Part shown: piece by piece, positions 52,538-62,700 of the stretch | Layout of the letters: every line of letters begins with the position of its first letter | How positions within the stretch are numbered: the stretch's first letter is position 1 | DNA from: [Clostridium] fimetarium | Lineage (GTDB): Bacteria; Bacillota; Clostridia; Lachnospirales; Lachnospiraceae | Assembly: GCF_900111235.1 (NCBI RefSeq) | Contig: NZ_FOJI01000006.1 | Location: 175,425 to 239,424 of the forward strand | Reading direction: 5' to 3' | DNA length: 64,000 nucleotides | Notes under the pieces: generated by a model | Database searches by the model: none | Seen by the model: the letters and a program-made list of their open reading frames with translations, nothing else | What the model was told of the DNA's origin: nothing | Position numbers and translations under genes: made by a program

Positions 52538-53299
52538 ATGCTAGAGATAGATCAAATCATTCAAGACTATGGAAGATATATTTATAATTATGCCTTAAAA
52601 TTAACATGTCATCCAGCTGATGCAGAAGATTTAGCCCAAGAGACATTTATTCAAGCATGGAAAAATCTTGACGGTTTAAAATCCGAGCTAGCAATTAAAA
52701 AATGGCTTATTACAATTTGTTATAACCAGTTTCTTATGAAAATTCGCCAAAAAAGTAGTCGGATTGAAGAGCTATCAGAGGATTTTCAAATGCTTGAGCA
52801 AGAAGGCTTTATGCTAAATGATAGCTCCTCAAACCCAGTTGATGAAGTATTGGTTGAGGAAGAAATAAAGGAATTACAAAATGGTTGTTTCCTCGCGATG
52901 GTTCGAAAACTTACGTTGAACCAGCGAATTGTGTTTTCATTAGTGGATATGTATGGAATGCGTTTAGAAGATGTGGCACAAATATTAGGTACTTCAATAT
53001 TAGCTACAAAAGGTCTATTATTTAGAGCTCGTATGAATATCGATTCCTTCTTTGCAGACCATTGTAATATTCTTAATATGAATAATCCATGTAGTTGCAA
53101 AGCATGGATTACATTCTCTTCGAATCGCAATAATCTTCAACTTCAGACTAAAAAACTTATAGAGACATTAAATTATAAGGAGAAAAACTATCGATTTGAT
53201 TTAGAGGTTAGAAATAAAATAAAATTTCTTTATTCTAATATGCCAGATAAGAAGCCAAGCGAAGACTGGTATATCAGAGTTTTACAATCATTAAAATAA
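52538..53299 (+). CDS. ECF-like sigma-70 factor with C-terminal extension
   Basis: A 253-aa sigma factor. Region 2 is visible as YNYALKLTCHPADAEDLAQE and the following TFIQAWKNLDGLK. Region 4 is LTLNQRIVFSLVDMYGMRLE, then DVAQILGTSILATKGLLFRA. After region 4 comes a 75-aa tail that includes HCNILNMNNPCSCKAWITF, a Cys/His-rich motif, and a basic part. Most ECF factors stop after region 4, so the tail may sense redox or metal, or act as a built-in anti-sigma. AAGGAGCTTTAA precedes ATG 52538. The small CMD-fold gene 86 bases downstream may be its target or partner. Confidence 0.82.
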   Translation: MLEIDQIIQDYGRYIYNYALKLTCHPADAEDLAQETFIQAWKNLDGLKSELAIKKWLITICYNQFLMKIRQKSSRIEELSEDFQMLEQEGFMLNDSSSNPVDEVLVEEEIKELQNGCFLAMVRKLTLNQRIVFSLVDMYGMRLEDVAQILGTSILATKGLLFRARMNIDSFFADHCNILNMNNPCSCKAWITFSSNRNNLQLQTKKLIETLNYKEKNYRFDLEVRNKIKFLYSNMPDKKPSEDWYIRVLQSLK

Positions 53300-53385
53300 A
53301 AATTAAAAAAAAACTATAAAAACGTATCTTTCCTATTTTATATGCATCTATATCTATGAAGTACAAAATAGAAAGGAGAATTTCA

Positions 53386-53721
53386 ATGAAAAATGTTACA
53401 AATGATTTTAAAGTATTTATGGAAGAGTCAAATGGAGTAGGACAAGCATTTATGAGTACAGTTATGAAAATATCGGAGGTAAGTGCCCTTGAACCAAAAA
53501 CACACGAGTTAGCATACATTTCCGTGCTAGCCGCATTGCAAATGGTAAGTGGCTTACCATTCCATGTAAAACAAGCAAAAGAACTAGGTGCTTCATTAGA
53601 AGAAGTAAAAAGTGCAATCCTAGTAGGAACACCAATCGTAGGATTAAGAATATCCCCTTCCTTCGCCATAGCCATAAATTTCTACAATTCAGAAACTCCA
53701 AGCGAAAACACAAATAATTAA
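53386..53721 (+). CDS. Carboxymuconolactone-decarboxylase-fold protein lacking the CxxC
   Basis: A 111-aa CMD/AhpD-like helical protein. The core LEPKTHELAYISVLAALQMV, then SGLPFHVKQAKELGAS, keeps the conserved His, but the two redox cysteines of AhpD (CxxC, four and seven before the His) are Met and Gly. It is therefore not an AhpD-type reductase by sequence. ATG 53386 has AAAGGAGA at 53372-53379; an earlier in-frame ATG at 53356 lacks a site. It follows the ECF sigma gene, and a regulatory pair is possible. A GC-rich hairpin begins 21 bases after its stop. Confidence 0.78.
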   Translation: MKNVTNDFKVFMEESNGVGQAFMSTVMKISEVSALEPKTHELAYISVLAALQMVSGLPFHVKQAKELGASLEEVKSAILVGTPIVGLRISPSFAIAINFYNSETPSENTNN

Positions 53722-53742
53722 TTTTTTAAAATCCAAAATCCA

Positions 53743-53792
53743 TAACTGGCGGCAGGGCGTTCCGTCTCCACACAACGCCCTGCCGCCAGTTA
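53743..53792. repeat. Perfect 19-bp GC-rich hairpin
   Basis: 53743-53761 and 53774-53792 are exactly complementary with a 12-base loop. The arm is GC-rich (CTGGCGGCAGGGCG) in an AT-rich genome. It lies between convergent genes; there is no T run after it on the + strand, so termination is possible but not typical. Confidence 0.8.
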
Positions 53793-53803
53793 TTCAACAA
53801 CCA

Positions 53804-53967
53804 GAAACCCCGCCTATAGTTTCCTCAACTGTCCGCATTTGCCGTTACAGCCATACGATATTGTCTGCAAGCGGTTGACACCATTTTCACGGTGTCGAAC
53901 CGAATGCAGACAATATCGTATGGCTGTAGAGGCAATAGCGAACAAGAGGAACTATAGGCGGGGTTTC
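53804..53967. repeat. 164-nt near-perfect nested hairpin
   Basis: Outer arms 53804-53821 and 53950-53967 pair over 18 bp. Inner arms 53846-53869 and 53905-53928 pair perfectly over 24 bp. The tip pairs GACACC with GGTGTC, and flanking GGTT with AACC. Small internal loops sit between the blocks, one of which also pairs TTGCC with GGCAA. It is far longer than a terminator and could be a palindromic mobile repeat or a structured RNA. Confidence 0.85.
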
Positions 53968-53979
53968 GTCCGTGTTTGT

Positions 53980-54852
53980 TTAATAACTAAGCTTAACCAT
54001 TTCTCCACCCTTAATCTCCATAACCTTATCATTATTAATAGTAATCCATGCAGAAGAAAAGGAAGGGTTATATACAAAACTTAAATCAGCTGCAAATTGT
54101 AGTTTATCGTAAGTTTCCATATAATCAACAATTTCAATGTTAGTAGCGAACCAGATATCATCTGAATCAGCCATCTTCTGGCAGAATTCTTCAATTACAT
54201 TCCAGTTATTGTCTTTTGTAAATTCATAGCTATGTCCCCAAACATACATCATATAAAGATATTGTTTTTTCTTCAAATCCTTGAATGCTTTACCAAATTC
54301 AAGTAATCCGTGGTTATGGTGACAGGTAGCCTTCCATTCATAAAAGTTAGTAGGGAAAGAAAATCCATTCGCATCGCCTACAATTTGGGACTGACTATCA
54401 GTTTGTATCTGCTTTGCAAGATAAGTGGATGCGTATTCATCGCCAACAATTCTTGCATACTTTATTCCAAGATCTTCTAGAATACGTTCAACACGTGGGC
54501 TGTAAGAACCATTTGGATAAGCGTGTCCTCTGACAGGATATCCCATGATACGCTCAAGAAACTTTCTATCAGATAAAATTTCTTCGACAATTTCTATTGT
54601 TGGACAACGGTCAATTGTGGGGTGCGTTGCAGTATGAGTAGCAACTTCATGGCCTTTATATAAATCAACCCATTCTTCAGGCTTAATTCTAATATCTTGG
54701 TCAATTAAGCCTGAATTAAGATTAAAAGTTCCACGAATTCCATATTTGTTAAAAATTGATACTAGCTTTCTATCATCTAATTTACCATCGTCATAACTCA
54801 TTGTTAGAACTTTGTGCTTTCCCCCAGGAAATGCTTTGTATATTTTTAACAT
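53980..54852 (-). CDS. Polysaccharide deacetylase (NodB homology)
   Basis: A 290-aa deacetylase of the CE4/NodB type. The catalytic/metal Asp pair is SYDDGKLDD near residue 21, and the metal histidines are HTATH at 73 and 77. The later YPNGSYSPRVERILEDLG and the C-terminal DDIWFATNIEIVDYME are typical of the family. There is no signal peptide, so it may act inside the cell or at the surface by a non-classical route. A good promoter (54894-54922) and AGGAGGTTCTTT ribosome binding site lie upstream. It is transcribed towards the sigma/CMD genes, with the large hairpins between. Confidence 0.85.
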   Translation of the reverse strand: MLKIYKAFPGGKHKVLTMSYDDGKLDDRKLVSIFNKYGIRGTFNLNSGLIDQDIRIKPEEWVDLYKGHEVATHTATHPTIDRCPTIEIVEEILSDRKFLERIMGYPVRGHAYPNGSYSPRVERILEDLGIKYARIVGDEYASTYLAKQIQTDSQSQIVGDANGFSFPTNFYEWKATCHHNHGLLEFGKAFKDLKKKQYLYMMYVWGHSYEFTKDNNWNVIEEFCQKMADSDDIWFATNIEIVDYMETYDKLQFAADLSFVYNPSFSSAWITINNDKVMEIKGGEMVKLSY

Positions 54853-54893
54853 TCTTAAAGAACCTCCTATAATATGAAAAATTATTTCTTCAC

Positions 54894-54922
54894 ATTATAT
54901 ATCTTTTGACTATAAAAGTCGA
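54894..54922 (-). promoter_or_regulatory. Promoter of the deacetylase gene
   Basis: On the - strand TCGACT, 17 bases, then TATAAT, about 30-40 bases before AGGAGGTTCTTT and the ATG. Confidence 0.55.
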
Positions 54923-55017
54923 GATTATATATACTATATTTTTTATCATTAAAAATACTTAAGTAGATACTTAACTTGAGATCCTATTTAATATAATTTT
55001 GATGACAGATTTTTATC

Positions 55018-56457
55018 TTATGGCAAAAATCCTTTTATTATTTTATCTAAGCAATAAATATAGCTTATTTTTTCTGAACTTGATTTTGCTAGTATCGGAA
55101 ACTCGCAATATAGTTGGTCATTTATGTATATAGATGCAGTACCGACGGCTGAATCTGCAATAATAGGTGCATCAATTGTTTCTGGAAGGGAATATATAAT
55201 ATTCACATTATCGAAGCGAGAAAGTTGCATGGCAACATCACTGTTGATATAAGTCTTAATTGTTGGTGTGATTCCATTATTAACCGTAATATCCTTGTAA
55301 TCTGATATATAAGTGAATACATTTGTATCAAAATAGTTTTCGATTCCAAAGTTAAGTAGCTTTTTTGTGTCAGCCCATTTGTAAGACTTATTACCGGGCC
55401 AACCACATGCAAGAACTACGCTGACAAAAATATTGTTATCTCTTTTTAATGCACAGACATAACAATATCCAGCATCTCCAGTAAATCCGGTCTTGCCTGA
55501 AATGACTCCATCCATCATCTGTAGAAATGCATTTGCATTATTTACTGTAAATGAATGTGAACCAGCAAAGTATGTGCCATCATCTTTTTCTTTCTGATTT
55601 GTAAAAGAATAAGTTTTGGTTTGTGTTATTTTCAAGAAATTCTCATTTTGCACGCAATGTGCCATGATTCTAGCCAAATCAACAGCCGTTGTAGAATGTT
55701 TCCCATTTTCATCTTCTGCATCAAGCCCATTTGGCGTAATGAAATAAGTATTTGTACACCCAAATGAACTGGCCTTCAAATTCATTAAAGTAGCAAATAT
55801 ATGTACAAGCTCTTTACTCTGCTCCGTAGAAATGGTTGCAATATCGATTGTTGCAAAATCAGTAATTGGATCAAATGTTGACATCGTATAGTTCATTGCA
55901 TTTAATGTCGAATCACCTTTGTTTTGAAGGTTGATCAAATAAGTTAAAGCAACATTTTCAGCTATGGCTACAGCACTATCATTATGAGACTGAAGCATTA
56001 ATGAATATAGTAAATCCCTAAGAACGTAGTGTTCTCCAGAGCTAATATTCAACTGAACATCAGGCATACTTGCAGCATATTTTGAAACGGTAGCAAACTG
56101 GTCTAGATTACCATACTCAAGAGCAATCAAAACAGTCATTATTTTTGTAGTGCTTGCATTTGCAGCTGGTGCAAATCCATCTTTTTCAAATAGGACACGA
56201 TAATTGCTTCCATCAATAACTGCAGCATATTTGGCATACAGATTTGATGGCTTGGATTTGTTATAATCATCTGAAGTTGATACTTCGTTGATACAAAGAG
56301 TCGTAATTGGTCGTGATTGTGTCTGACTCGTTGCAATTGTTTCAATTGAAAGGTTTGAATACGAAAATGATTCACAGATAAGTAAAAGAATAATTATGGC
56401 GGCCAAGAATCTTGACGCAAGCTTATACATGTATTTTTTCAAGGGGGTTTCCTTCAA
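55018..56457 (-). CDS. dacF: D-alanyl-D-alanine carboxypeptidase (DacF/PBP5-like)
   Basis: A 479-aa penicillin-binding protein that trims the terminal D-Ala of peptidoglycan. A signal peptide spans residues 10-33 (LASRFLAAIIILLLICES). Catalytic motifs are STTK at 102-105, SHN at 157-159 and KTG near 318 (ISGKTGFTGDAGYC). A C-terminal beta domain follows. It is longer than most D,D-carboxypeptidases (about 390-450 aa). The start is ATG at 56457, MKETPLKKYMYK. The Bacillus dacF lies near this chromosome region, so the name is favoured. It acts on the cell surface. Confidence 0.87.
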   Translation of the reverse strand: MKETPLKKYMYKLASRFLAAIIILLLICESFSYSNLSIETIATSQTQSRPITTLCINEVSTSDDYNKSKPSNLYAKYAAVIDGSNYRVLFEKDGFAPAANASTTKIMTVLIALEYGNLDQFATVSKYAASMPDVQLNISSGEHYVLRDLLYSLMLQSHNDSAVAIAENVALTYLINLQNKGDSTLNAMNYTMSTFDPITDFATIDIATISTEQSKELVHIFATLMNLKASSFGCTNTYFITPNGLDAEDENGKHSTTAVDLARIMAHCVQNENFLKITQTKTYSFTNQKEKDDGTYFAGSHSFTVNNANAFLQMMDGVISGKTGFTGDAGYCYVCALKRDNNIFVSVVLACGWPGNKSYKWADTKKLLNFGIENYFDTNVFTYISDYKDITVNNGITPTIKTYINSDVAMQLSRFDNVNIIYSLPETIDAPIIADSAVGTASIYINDQLYCEFPILAKSSSEKISYIYCLDKIIKGFLP

Positions 56458-56598
56458 AAAAGTCCTTGATTAATTCTATGATAATGGTTCAAAAGATATG
56501 TTTTATAAACGTATAAAAACGGTATATTAAAAATAATGTTAATTATTGTAAGACTATTGATAAAAACCTTATAAATATTTTAAATCTGATATAATAGA

Positions 56599-56626
56599 TT
56601 GACATTTACCTATAGGATATTATAAA
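56599..56626 (+). promoter_or_regulatory. Promoter of the surface-protein gene
   Basis: TTGACA, 16 bases, TATAAA(AT). It lies 142 bases before ATG 56768. The 310-base gap 56458-56767 holds this promoter and the dacF leader; nothing else was recognised in it. Confidence 0.6.
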
Positions 56627-56767
56627 ATAAATTATCGAAAAATATGGAATTTCCAGATGTTTATTTCCAATTTTTTAACGCTATGGCAACCTTTTAAAAA
56701 AAGAGATTATAAGTTAAATTCATGACAGTGGGCTAAAAAACGACGAATAAATTTAAAGGAGATTTGT

Positions 56768-59700
56768 ATGAAGAAAAAAAGAATGAAAAAGGGACTTGCA
56801 TTGTTCCTGACGTTGGCAATGGTTATGGGCTTGCTGCCAGCATCGATACTAACGGTAAGCGCGGCGAACCCTGCATTTAATATCACGGCGGATTTCCCAA
56901 TCAATTCAGGGAAGGATTTCCAAAGCATGATAATTGGTTTGCCAGAAGACAAAACAGCTATATTGATGTCATCTACCGTCTATGAGAGCGGATATTATAC
57001 GAGTACATATTATTTAAGTATTTACGATAGTAGTGGAACTCCACTACTGAATCAAAAGAACATCAGTACACTTATGGATACAAAATATCGGAGTGAAGAA
57101 TGTCACATTTTGGCTCTGAGCAACGGATATATAGTTGTTGCATATGGAAAATCTGACAGTGGTTCAGCACTATTAACGGGATCAGAATCCACACCGGGCG
57201 CCTATTTTATGATACTTGACCAATCCGGAAATAATGTAATCGGACAGACAAAAATCAATTCAACCGATCCTGGAACTAGTCTTTCAAGGTCTATTTCAAT
57301 GGCGCAACTTTCAAATGGAAATATTGCTTTTTCATGGCAGCGAAACGATAATATCAGTATTGCGACACGAGTGTTTAAGCTTGACGGAACAGCGGCTACA
57401 CCGGAAACGATTCTTATCAGCGACAATGCAATTACTTCTGAAGTATCCGCCGGTTTGGGCGGTTCATATATGGTTGCCTATGCAAATTATGATGGCTCGA
57501 CTTACATGTACTATTATAAGGTGTTAAACTCCTCCGGTTCGGTTGTTTCCAGCAATACTGTTAGTTCCGGCAATTCAATCATGTTGTCCTTGAAATCACT
57601 ATCAAATGGAAATTACTTGTATGGGCTTTATAATTACAATACCAGTACAACAACAGCGTATCTCTTTGATTCCGCTGGAACATCCACTGGATCATTCACC
57701 CTGAACGGATCAATCAGCGACGGCGGAATGGCTGTTAGCAAAGTTTCAGGCATCGAAGGCTTTGTAATACTATCCTATGATAATGCATCGACCAATGCAA
57801 TTAATGATGCATATAACAATAGCACAGAATGGTCTGGCATGGAGTATGTATATTTCAATTATTATAATAACAATGGAGTACTGCAGTATACCACTACAGC
57901 TCCTGTCGATTCAGGTAGCGTGGCTCTATTGGGCTATGATCCAGATCAGGGGTGGTATACTACGTATAATTTACCAACCTTCTATTTTTGCGCAGGATAT
58001 TCAAGAGGATTTGCCTTACTGAAAATTAACTCATCCGACAACACGAATTATTTAACTAGCGTTAAGCTATTTGATATGGGTGCAACCAGCACTGCGCCTT
58101 CTGTGACAGCAATTGGAGTAGCACCTTCCTTTATACAGGACAATATAAGCGGAGTCGATTTGTTTAGTTCAGTTACAGCCTCTACCAATGATAGCGGCCA
58201 GACATTTACCCAAGCAAAGTTGACCGTCACAAACATCTCAGATACGACGGAATACCTGGCCGTCGATGGTACAAACATTTCGCTTACTAACGGTGCAAGT
58301 GGTTTATTTGCAACTGGCAGTTATTCCGTTGCAGTTGTAAGCGGAACGGCTACAGTGACCCTGAGTGGTATGTCTCTTGACGATGCGGCTATGAAAACAT
58401 TGATTGATGATATATCCTATAAAAACAGTGCAGCATCCGTTACGGCCGGGAACCGTGTTGTTGCTGTGGTATCGGTTACTGACAGCGGAGGTGTCAATAA
58501 TAGTACCTCTCTTAGTATAACAACAACAGTTTCGGTTATAAAAGCTCCGACGGTACAGTCACCAAACGCAAGCAGTATTACCTCAACGACTGCGGTGCTT
58601 AGCGCAATAGTGAATGCAAATAATTGCTCCTCAATTGCAAGTTTTGAATATGGTACAACGGTATCTTACGGTGCTACTCTTACTGCGGTGCCAAGCACTG
58701 TTACGGGTGTGGGCTACACTTCGACAAGCTACACTCTGAGTGGACTTATTCCTAATACGACATATCACTTTCGTGTAAATGCTGTGAACGCACTTGGCGT
58801 GACTTACGGAAGCGACTTTGCCTTTACAACTTTAGCCATCGCTCCGACTGCGGAAACGCAGGACGCAAGCAATGTTTCCGCAACAAATGCAACGTTGAAC
58901 GGAACAGTGAATGCCAACAACGCCTCATCGGTTGTGACCTTTGAATATGGTACGACGGCAGCTTACGGGTCTACTATTACTACGGTACAAAGCCCTATTA
59001 CAGGTTTGGGTTCAACTCTTGTAAACTACTCACTGACAGGGCTTATTCCTAATACGACCTATCACTTCCGGGTAAAGGCAGTAAACGCAACTGGTACGAC
59101 CTACGGAAGCGACTTTACTTTTACCACCACAGCAGTTGCCCCAGCCGGACAGACACAGGACGCAAGTAATGTATTTGCAAATGCTGCAACGCTGAATGGA
59201 ACAGTGAACGCCAACAACGACACCTCGATTGTAATATTTGAATACGGTACAACGACTGCTTACGGCTCGACAGTTACTGCACTGCAGAGTCCTACTACCG
59301 GCATTGGATCTATGCCGGTGAGTTCAACGATTAATGGACTTTTACCCAACACAACATATCACTTCCGGGTAAAAGCTGTCAACATGGCCGGAACGGCTTA
59401 CGGAGATGACTTTATCTTCACAACTTCTGCAATCGCTCCGACATCTGAGACAGTGAATGCAGGAAACATAACTGCATCAACCGCAACCTTGAAAGGAACA
59501 GTAAATGCCAACAACATCACCTCAATTGTGTCCTTTGAATATGGTACAACCATTGCCTACGGTTCGACCGTTAATGCGGTGCAAAGTTCCGTTACTGGAT
59601 CGGATTTCACATCGGTAAGCTTTTCGTTGAGTGGGCTTACCCCCAATACTACGTATCACTTCTGCGTGAAGGCTGTAAATGCTGTCGGTATCACCTACGG

Positions 59701-62700
59701 AAGTGACTTAACATTTACCACTCAAGCGATTGCTCCTTCAACGAATACAAATAATGCCACCAGCATTTTATGTACTGCCGCAACACTGAACGGAACGGTA
59801 AACGCCAATAATGCCATCTCAATTGTGACTTTTGAATATGGTACGACGATAGCATACGGCACAACAGTTACTGCAGTGCAGAGTCCTGTTACGAGCATAG
59901 AATTTATGCCAGTGAGTGTTTCACTAAGTGGGCTTACCCCTAATACGACATACCACTTTCGAGTGAAGGCTGAAAATATCGTAGGAACAACCTACGGAAG
60001 TGATATAACATTTACTACTCCAACACCGCCGACTATAACAAGTATCATAAAGCCTTTCAATGGGATATATACAATTGGAGATAACCTAGACTTTACTGTA
60101 AACTTCAGTAAAGATGTAACTGTCGTGGGGATGGACTCAACGTTGTCTATCAATATCGGCGGTGATCTGAAGCAAGCTTCCTATCTTAGTAAAACGGCTG
60201 ACAGTATCACCTACCGCTATACAGTGCAGACAAGTGATTTAGATTCCGACGGAATAATATTGCCCGCAAATCCTCTGGCCTTGAACACAACAATAATCAA
60301 AGATTTTGCCGATAGCAACATTAACGCCACAATGACTTTTTACGAAGTCACAGTACCAGAAGTGTTTGTCGATGGTGTTGCTCCAACAGGAGCCATTACG
60401 CAGGGAGCAAAACACTGGAACAGCTTTTTGCATACTATTACATTTGGCATATTCTACAAAGAAACTGTTTCTATTTCCATCACAGGAGATGACAATGGGG
60501 GAAGTGGTGTAAAAACAATCCAGTACTTCAAATCAGACAGTGCTCTTTCTTTAGAAGAAGTGAAAGGGCTAACCAACTGGAGCAACTACTCATCAGCACT
60601 TTCACTTACACCAGTTGAAGCAGAAAAGTTTATTATTTATTCTAAAATTATTGATAACGCAGGTAATGTTACATATCTAAGTTCTGACGGTATGGAATTT
60701 GATACAAAGGGACCTTCCATCACAACCGATTATGTCAAGGGGGCTTCCACTATGGAGGTTACGGTCAGTGATAGTGCTTCGGGAGTAGGAAATGTTTCCT
60801 ATACAGTAAATGGAGGTAGTGTACAGACAGCAGTGTTGACTGCCGGCAAGTTCACTATTGCCTCTATTGCTGACGGCAAATATGATATTGTTATTACCGC
60901 AAAAGATACTCTTGGTACTATAAACACTTTAACAGTGCATATTGTATCCATTCATAAAGTTACATTCAAACTGTTTGACGGCGACACCGGTACAGCACTA
61001 CAAACCGTAATGACCGAATATGGAGGTAATGCTATCCCTCCATCTGAGCCTACGAGGACGGGTTTCAATTTCAGCGGATGGGATCGTGCATTTAACTACA
61101 TTACTGCGGATGCAACCGTTAATGCGACTTGGAATATAAGTGGTATCAATTTAATCAATTATGGGGCAACCTATGATAAAAATGCTCATAATGTGGTCGA
61201 CGTAACAGGCACATTATCAGGTGACACCGTTACCTACAGTACAAATGGAACAGATTATTTCACTTCCTGCCCGCAAGTTACCAATGCTGGGAACTATTCG
61301 ATATATGTTAGGGTGGAAAGAGTCGGATCTGTCGCTTGGGAAAGCGGGATGAAAGCTGCGGTCATTAATCGCGCGCCTGGCAGCATCACCATCACAACTA
61401 ATTTGACAAAGATATATGATGGTTACGCCGTGTCCAATCCATCCGTTAGCAAAAATGGAAGTGGTGCGGTAACCTTTACATATTACACTGATAATGCTGG
61501 TGCGCCTGGCATAGAACTTGCTAGCTCACCGTCAGAGTCCGGAACCTACTGGGTAAAAGCATCAATGGCGCAGGATACAAATTATTTCACGGCGGTTGCT
61601 ACACTTAAATTCACAATCGACCTTGCGGATATATCTGGTCTGGTTTCCATTCCTACATCTATGCTGACAGGCAACACAGTAACCGCAGATGTTTCTGGAG
61701 TCATTCCAACGGGTGCGACGTTTGGCTATCAATGGAAACTGAATGGGGTGGCAATTGACGATGCAACAGGTAGCAGCTATCAACTAAAAGAAGACGATTA
61801 CGGCAAAACAATGACTGTAACGTTGACAGCCCAAGGTAACTATACAGGAAGTATTACAAGTAATAATACGTCAATTGGTGAAAATGTGGCGCCAACTGGT
61901 GAAATCAAACGTTATACCAACAGTTGGAACAACTTCTGGAATGGTGTGATGTTCAGTGGATTTTCCAAGGAAACTGTATCAATCACTATATCCGCTGATG
62001 ACAAAGGCGGTAGCGGCATTGCGACAACGGAGTATTATAAATCAGACAAAGAATTGAAAACAATCGCAGAGGTTCAGTCGATTACTGAGTGGAAAACCTA
62101 TCCGTCCACTGGTTTATCCTTGATTCCAAAGGACACTGAGAAATTTATTGTTTATGCTAAAATTACCGATAAAGCTGGAAATGTAACTTATCTGAATTCA
62201 GATGGTATGACGTTTGATTTGCAGGGACCTTCCATCACAACCGATTATGTCAAGGGGGCTTCTACTATGGAGGTTACTGTCAGTGACAGTACTTCGGGCG
62301 TAGGAATAGTTTCCTATATAGTTAATGGAGGAGGCGTACAGACCGCAACACTGACAAATGGAAAAATCACAATAGATTCCCTTGCCGAAGGCAAATACGA
62401 TATAGTTATCACGGCGAAAGACAATGTCGGTAATACAAACAGCCTAATCATAAATGTAGTTTCTGTATACACGGTTACCTTCAAGTACTTCAGTGGGGAT
62501 ATTGGCCAATCTCTAAAAACTGAAGCAGTCCAATACGATGGTAGTGCGACTGCTCCATCTGATCCTACCAGGAGCGGTTTTACATTTAAAGGATGGGATA
62601 AATCATTCAGCAATGTTAAGGAGAATATGATTGTCAACGCCACATGGGACATCGGCGGTATTTATGTGGTACCATATACGGGCACTTATGATGGGGACGT

